Assembly (NCBI RefSeq): GCF_003597395.2
Contig: NC_133776.1
Span: forward strand, 40,633,168-40,697,167
Length of the DNA: 64,000 nucleotides
Direction of reading: 5' to 3'
DNA from: Chelonoidis abingdonii
Taxonomy: Eukaryota; Chordata; Testudines; Testudinidae
Of this stretch, positions 60,000-64,000 are shown piece by piece. The notes under the pieces are model-generated. The model searched no databases, was not told the origin of the DNA, and saw nothing but the letters and a program-made list of their open reading frames with translations. Position 1 is the stretch's first letter, and each line of letters opens with the position of its first letter. The position numbers were made by a program, and so were the translations under genes.

Positions 60000-60366
60000 C
60001 AGGACCAGCGCTAGTGTTTTTAGTGTCCTAGGCGCACGGCCATTTCGCCACCCCGTGCACTGCTCCCGCGGCTCCGGTGGACCTGCCGCAGGCATTCCTG
60101 CGGAAGGTCCGGTGATCCATGGCTCCGGTGGAGCTGCCACAGGCGTGCCTGTGGAAGGTCCACCGGAGCCGCAGGAGCAGCGGACCGTCCACAGGAATGC
60201 CTGCAGCAGGTCCACTGGAGCCGCGGGACCAGGGGACCCTCCACAGGCACGACTGCGGCAGGTCCACCGGAGCCGCCTGCCGCCCCCCCCGGCAAAATGC
60301 CGCCCCCCAATAATCCTGGCACCCTAGGCGATTGCCTAGGCCGCCTAAATGGAAGCGCCGGCCCTG
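60000..60366 (+). mobile_element. hAT-type MITE, family E, copy 2, with palindromic minisatellite
   Basis: Starts CAGGACCAGCGCTAG and ends GAAGCGCCGGCCCTG. Flanks CTTAAGGG (59992-59999) and CTTAAGCG (60367-60374) agree at 7 of 8. The core repeats CTCCGGTGGACCTGCCGCAG-like units in both orientations (about 60068-60280). The long frames on both strands come from this array. Confidence 0.9.
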
Positions 60367-62081
60367 CTTAAGCGGGTATTTGAAGATTAAGCAAGATAAT
60401 AATAAGGGGAAAAAATGAGGAGAGAAGCAAAGGAATAGACTGATTTTTCTGTGTACGGGTGGGAATTTAAAAGTGTATGTTCAAATTCATGACAGGACTA
60501 TATCACATATATACATGTTAAGTCATATATTTAACGCACGCAGAAATGAAAAATATGGAACACACACAAGCTCTGAAAATCATAACAATGGTGTGCGTCT
60601 GCATTCTCATATTCCATTACATACAAGATACACTTCTAAAAGGTTCTACTTTTTCATCTAGTCCAGTGTCATTGTATTTCCCCCCTTTCCCTCCAACTCC
60701 TACCCCCATCCCTATCCCAACTATTCCAGCTCGACAGCATACTTAACCATGGAAATCCAAGACTGTTGACATCTCCTTGATATGGCGTTTAGCCATCAAT
60801 ATCAGATATATCCACCTATTTCTTAATATTGCTTAGAAACAATTAATTTGACTGGGATTTTGGTTTTAAGCAGAACTGACTTTGACTTTATAAAGAGAAA
60901 TTCTTAAAGGGTCTCTAGTACTTTTATGGAAAAGTTTATATAGAACTATTTTAAAAAAAAGACACCCACACCCTACTGACTTCTGTCACAGTAATATACA
61001 AAACTGATATGAAAACTTATGTCTAAAAACTTTATGCTTTTCTCTGAAAGTTATCTGAACCACTAGAGGGTGCCACAATGCCGTCTGAATAAAAGCATTC
61101 TGAAACAAGAAATCTGGCATCAGATTTTCTCAATATAAAGGCAACAGTGCTCACATGGGATCTTCCTAGATGCATAGTTCCAAGGGAGCAGATGTCTTTT
61201 GCTAATAAGAATGTATCTAGCATGAAGATACACTAATTGCATTAGCTCTCAGGCAAATCAGTTCACTCAATTGGGATCAAAATGCCCCTGTCTTTTTTGT
61301 CTGCAGTCTTAAATAGATTCCCAAAACCACAGTGTTTATTATATTTTTCTTTATAAAGGGATTAGAAAAAAGTTGTTTGTACTTTACTGTAACTATGTAC
61401 GTGGAAAATCATGAGCAGTGACAAATCATGAGAAAAGAAAAAGGGTATAAAGAAAGAAAAGTTTAAGTTTTACAGTATTAATACAGTGTGGAAGGAAAAC
61501 AAATTAATTTATGGGATTTTAGCCAATCCCACACTGTTTCCAGATTTTGGGAATTTTTATGTAGGTCAAATGAAATGCAGTGTTAGGAAAGTACACGCCA
61601 CAAAAAGTTTCCTTTATTTCTAGATCACTTCAGGTTTCCTATTATAGCAACTTTGTGGCCATGTACCACAAAGCTTAATTCTGTTCTAAATATGGAATTT
61701 AACTAAGCCTACAAAAAGTTTAGTGAATTTGACATGTCACAGGAATAAGAATCTAAAATGAAAGAAATACATTTAAAGAAAATTGTTTTGTATGTAATCT
61801 TTCTGCCAACAGGTTTGTAGAAAATTTGAAGGGTAGAACATTATGACTTTTTTTTTTTTTTTTTTTGGCTAACCAAAAGCAAGCCTAAAACGTTGTGGCC
61901 TTTTAATAAACTTTAGCCTGCATAAACTGCCATTTGTAATTTTCTCCCAGCAATGCTCCCCTTTAATGAAATTTCTAGCTCTTTTGTTAAGCTCTTCAAA
62001 CAACACAATAGTGAGACAAATGGCAAGAGCTGCTCTACTACTTGCTCTGGTGCTTCTGTTATATCACCAGTAATTCTAGCG
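60367..62081. other. PXYLP1 upstream or intronic, no recognised feature
   Basis: AT-rich. A 19-base T run at about 61849-61867 is the only low-complexity tract. No RHG-containing PXYLP1 exon is present. Confidence 0.45.
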
Positions 62082-62387
62082 CAGGGTTTCTCAAACAAGG
62101 GTCACTGCTTGTGTAGGGAAAGCCCCTAGTGGGCCAGGCCAGTGAGTTTACTGATCACAGCTCTCACTGGCCGCAGATCGCTGCTCCGGGCCAATGGGAG
62201 TTGCTGAAAGTGGCGGCCAGTAAGTCCCTTGGCCTGCGCCGCTTCCAACAGCTCCGATTAGCGCGGACCAGCAATCCACAGCCAGTGGGAGCTGCGCAGG
62301 ACCAGTGGACGAGGCAGGTAAACACACTGGTCCTGCCCGCCGGGGGCTTTCCCTACACAAGCGGCGACCCCTGTTTGAGAAACCCTG
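62082..62387 (+). mobile_element. hAT-type MITE, family F, palindromic
   Basis: Starts CAGGGTTTCTCAAAC and ends GTTTGAGAAACCCTG, perfect 15-bp inverted repeats. Flanks TTCTAGCG (62074-62081) and TTCTAGTG (62388-62395) agree at 7 of 8. A further perfect 20-bp inverted pair (GCTTGTGTAGGGAAAGCCCC from 62108 and its complement ending near 62362) gives it a near-continuous hairpin. Confidence 0.93.
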
Positions 62388-63032
62388 TTCTAGTGGACTA
62401 AACCTGTCACTGGTGAAACTGTTAGGAATTATTTGGGGAAAGGAATAGAAACCACATAGCAGATCTCTCTCAAATCACCATTACTGGTACAATGAAGAAG
62501 GGAGTGATACACATAATACCAGGGCACAGCAACTAATATCCAGGACTTAATAGCAACCTTTGAATATCAATGAATTACAAAACATGAAACAGATACATTA
62601 TTTAATTTCTAAGTTTCTTTTAACATACAAATGACTCCCGACTTCTGCAAGCATTCCATTCTGGAATGCCTTGCATAACTCGAATTTTGTGTAAGTCAGA
62701 AACATATACCTGACAATTATGCAAAACAAAAAAAACAAAAAAATCCAACCAACTCCTATTTCTAGTTTACACAACTTTTTCCGTAAGCGTGGGTTTGTGT
62801 AACCCGGGGGGGGGCGGAGAAGGGGCATCTGTACAAGCATACACCCACAGAAATCAGTACAGAAGATTATGTTATTGGATTCCCTATTCTGAAAGCTGGA
62901 TTTCAGACCTGGAAAGCTTTCTGGTTGCTTCCAGTAATTTCAGAAAAGTGGAGAAGCAATCCAGACATTTTAGAGTTTTTTTGCCAAAATGGGACATTTC
63001 AAACTAAAATGTGCTTCTGCCTTCTTGCCTTT
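62388..63032. other. PXYLP1 upstream or intronic, possible worn MITE
   Basis: A G run at about 62806-62814 and an AT-rich segment with GCATAACTCGAATTTTGTG (62672) and its weak complement near 62790 hint at a small element; not defined. Confidence 0.3.
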
Positions 63033-63426
63033 GGGTATGGTTACACTTGCAGCTGTACAGCGCTGGGAGTTACAGCTGTCTTCGTACAGCTGTGTAGGGA
63101 AAGCGCTGCAGTGTGGCCACACTGACAGCTACCAGCGCTGCAGTGTGACCACATTTGCAGCACTGTTGGAAGTGGCTGAACAGGCATTCTGGGATACCTC
63201 CGAATACATCTGGAGGCCAATTACAGTGCTTTTGGTGGCCACACTGGCGGAGAATCGCTGCATCACCAGCGCTGCAATCGTTATACCCCAGGCAGAGCAG
63301 GAGTACAGCCAGCGCTGTAGCCAGGGAGATGCAATGCTGTATGTGCCTGGCAAGTGTGGACGGTGAGTAAGTTGCAGCGCTGTAAACCCACCACCAGCAC
63401 TGCAACTCTCCAGAGTAGCCAAGCCC
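63033..63426. mobile_element. TIR MITE rich in CAGCGCTG words
   Basis: Starts GGGTATGGTTACACTTGCAG and ends CTCCAGAGTAGCCAAGCCC. The termini are inverted copies (GGGYNTGGYTAC). The interior repeats CAGCGCTG and its variants in both orientations. No clear target duplication was found, so the superfamily is open. The overlapping frames on both strands are artefacts. Confidence 0.75.
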
Positions 63427-64000
63427 TTATTGTAAAACTCCAGTATGAAACAAACAAACAAAAAAGTATTCTAGTGGTTTTACTGTGGCAAGTTTCTACA
63501 TAAAAGCAAACAGAATTCTGCAAGTGGTGTTGAAAAGAAATTCTTGCAGTAGTATTTACACTGGTAGTTGACAAATTCCTTTTTCCCCAAAGATTTTTTT
63601 ATTTAGATTACCAGTCTTACTGTTGAATCTGCCAATTTACAGATGCTGCAGGAGACGGAGTATCTAGGCAACACTGCTAAGACTGCTGGGACTGCTTCTG
63701 AGCAGGAAGCAAAGAAAATGACTCAATTGTGTAGCTGAAAAGATTAAGCCCTCAGAGAAATTTGTAAAATTTAATTTCCATAACATCACAAAAGACTCAA
63801 AGTGCAATAAAAGGGATTCATTGTGTAATCTGACTGACTTCTTTATTATTATAGCAGCAGCATTACAAACAGCAGTTGGGGAATCTGGAGTTAATATAGC
63901 ATCTATTTCAAATCAATTCAGTCCAAAATTTGTTTTTAAATAGTCAGCCAGTACATTGTGAGATTCATCAGCTGTTACCATCTAACTTTATCTGATCATA
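63427..64000. other. PXYLP1 upstream or intronic, no recognised feature
   Basis: AT-rich; nothing recognised to the window edge. Confidence 0.4.

Noticed and set aside
60020..60327. Overlapping 122-, 100- and 82-codon frames
   Set aside because: Generated by palindromic repeat units in a hAT MITE; no independent support.
55822..64000. Upstream PXYLP1 exon carrying the RHG catalytic motif
   Set aside because: I looked for the complement of codons for HGDRYP-like text near every CCATG and found none, so it is probably outside the window.
1..64000. Prokaryotic features such as operons, CRISPR arrays, phage or defence systems
   Set aside because: The only real gene is a spliced vertebrate gene, and the repeats are vertebrate transposons; no array of spaced direct repeats is present.

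Overview
The window looks like nuclear DNA of a non-mammalian amniote, most likely a turtle; a crocodilian is the main alternative. The basis is recognition, not a search: CR1 LINEs ending in the tandem 3' tail typical of that family, many hAT-type MITEs with perfect or near-perfect 8-bp target-site duplications, ancient MIR and 5S-derived SINEs, and a single spliced protein-coding gene. I see no bacterial genes, operons, CRISPR arrays or tRNA genes.

The only host gene I can support is the 3' end of PXYLP1 (2-phosphoxylose phosphatase 1, formerly ACPL2) on the minus strand. It comprises a 140-bp internal exon (55682-55821), a terminal coding exon (51036-51967) and a probable 3' UTR down to about 49555. 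The splice sites and phases agree exactly. The upstream exons, which carry the signal anchor and the RHG catalytic motif, are not in the window and should lie beyond base 64000. In human the next gene downstream of PXYLP1 is ZBTB38, so bases 1-49500 are probably the PXYLP1-ZBTB38 intergenic region. No ZBTB38 coding sequence is visible.

The rest is intergenic or intronic DNA dominated by transposons. From left to right: a hAT MITE (928-1213) and small fold-back elements; a split MIR SINE (2590-2890); a G-rich tract with a second copy of the first hAT MITE (7020-8870); a TA-flanked MITE with a C-rich minisatellite core (9969-10869); CR1 and MIR scraps; a candidate conserved noncoding block with a palindromic octamer pair (15535-15850); a nearly full-length but decayed CR1 LINE (about 18400-23156); a double fold-back MITE (24091-24670); two LTR-like blocks (26400-27400 and 28959-29510) either side of a hAT MITE (27759-28340); an R2/R4-type LINE with reverse transcriptase and restriction-like endonuclease remains (30640-32430); and an antisense L1/Tx1-like LINE lacking its RT core and split by a hAT MITE (33530-37700). 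Further hAT MITEs lie at 37780, 45584, 60000 and 62082. Inside or upstream of PXYLP1 sit a second TA-flanked MITE (53560-54264), a 5S-rRNA-derived SINE (56219-56590), and a 2-kb TIR element (57193-59181) that split a MIR.

I found no convincing undescribed gene system. The observations most worth following are the clean set of nested, TSD-bounded MITEs with minisatellite cores, the RLE-type LINE, the CR1 decay pattern, and the two candidate conserved noncoding blocks.
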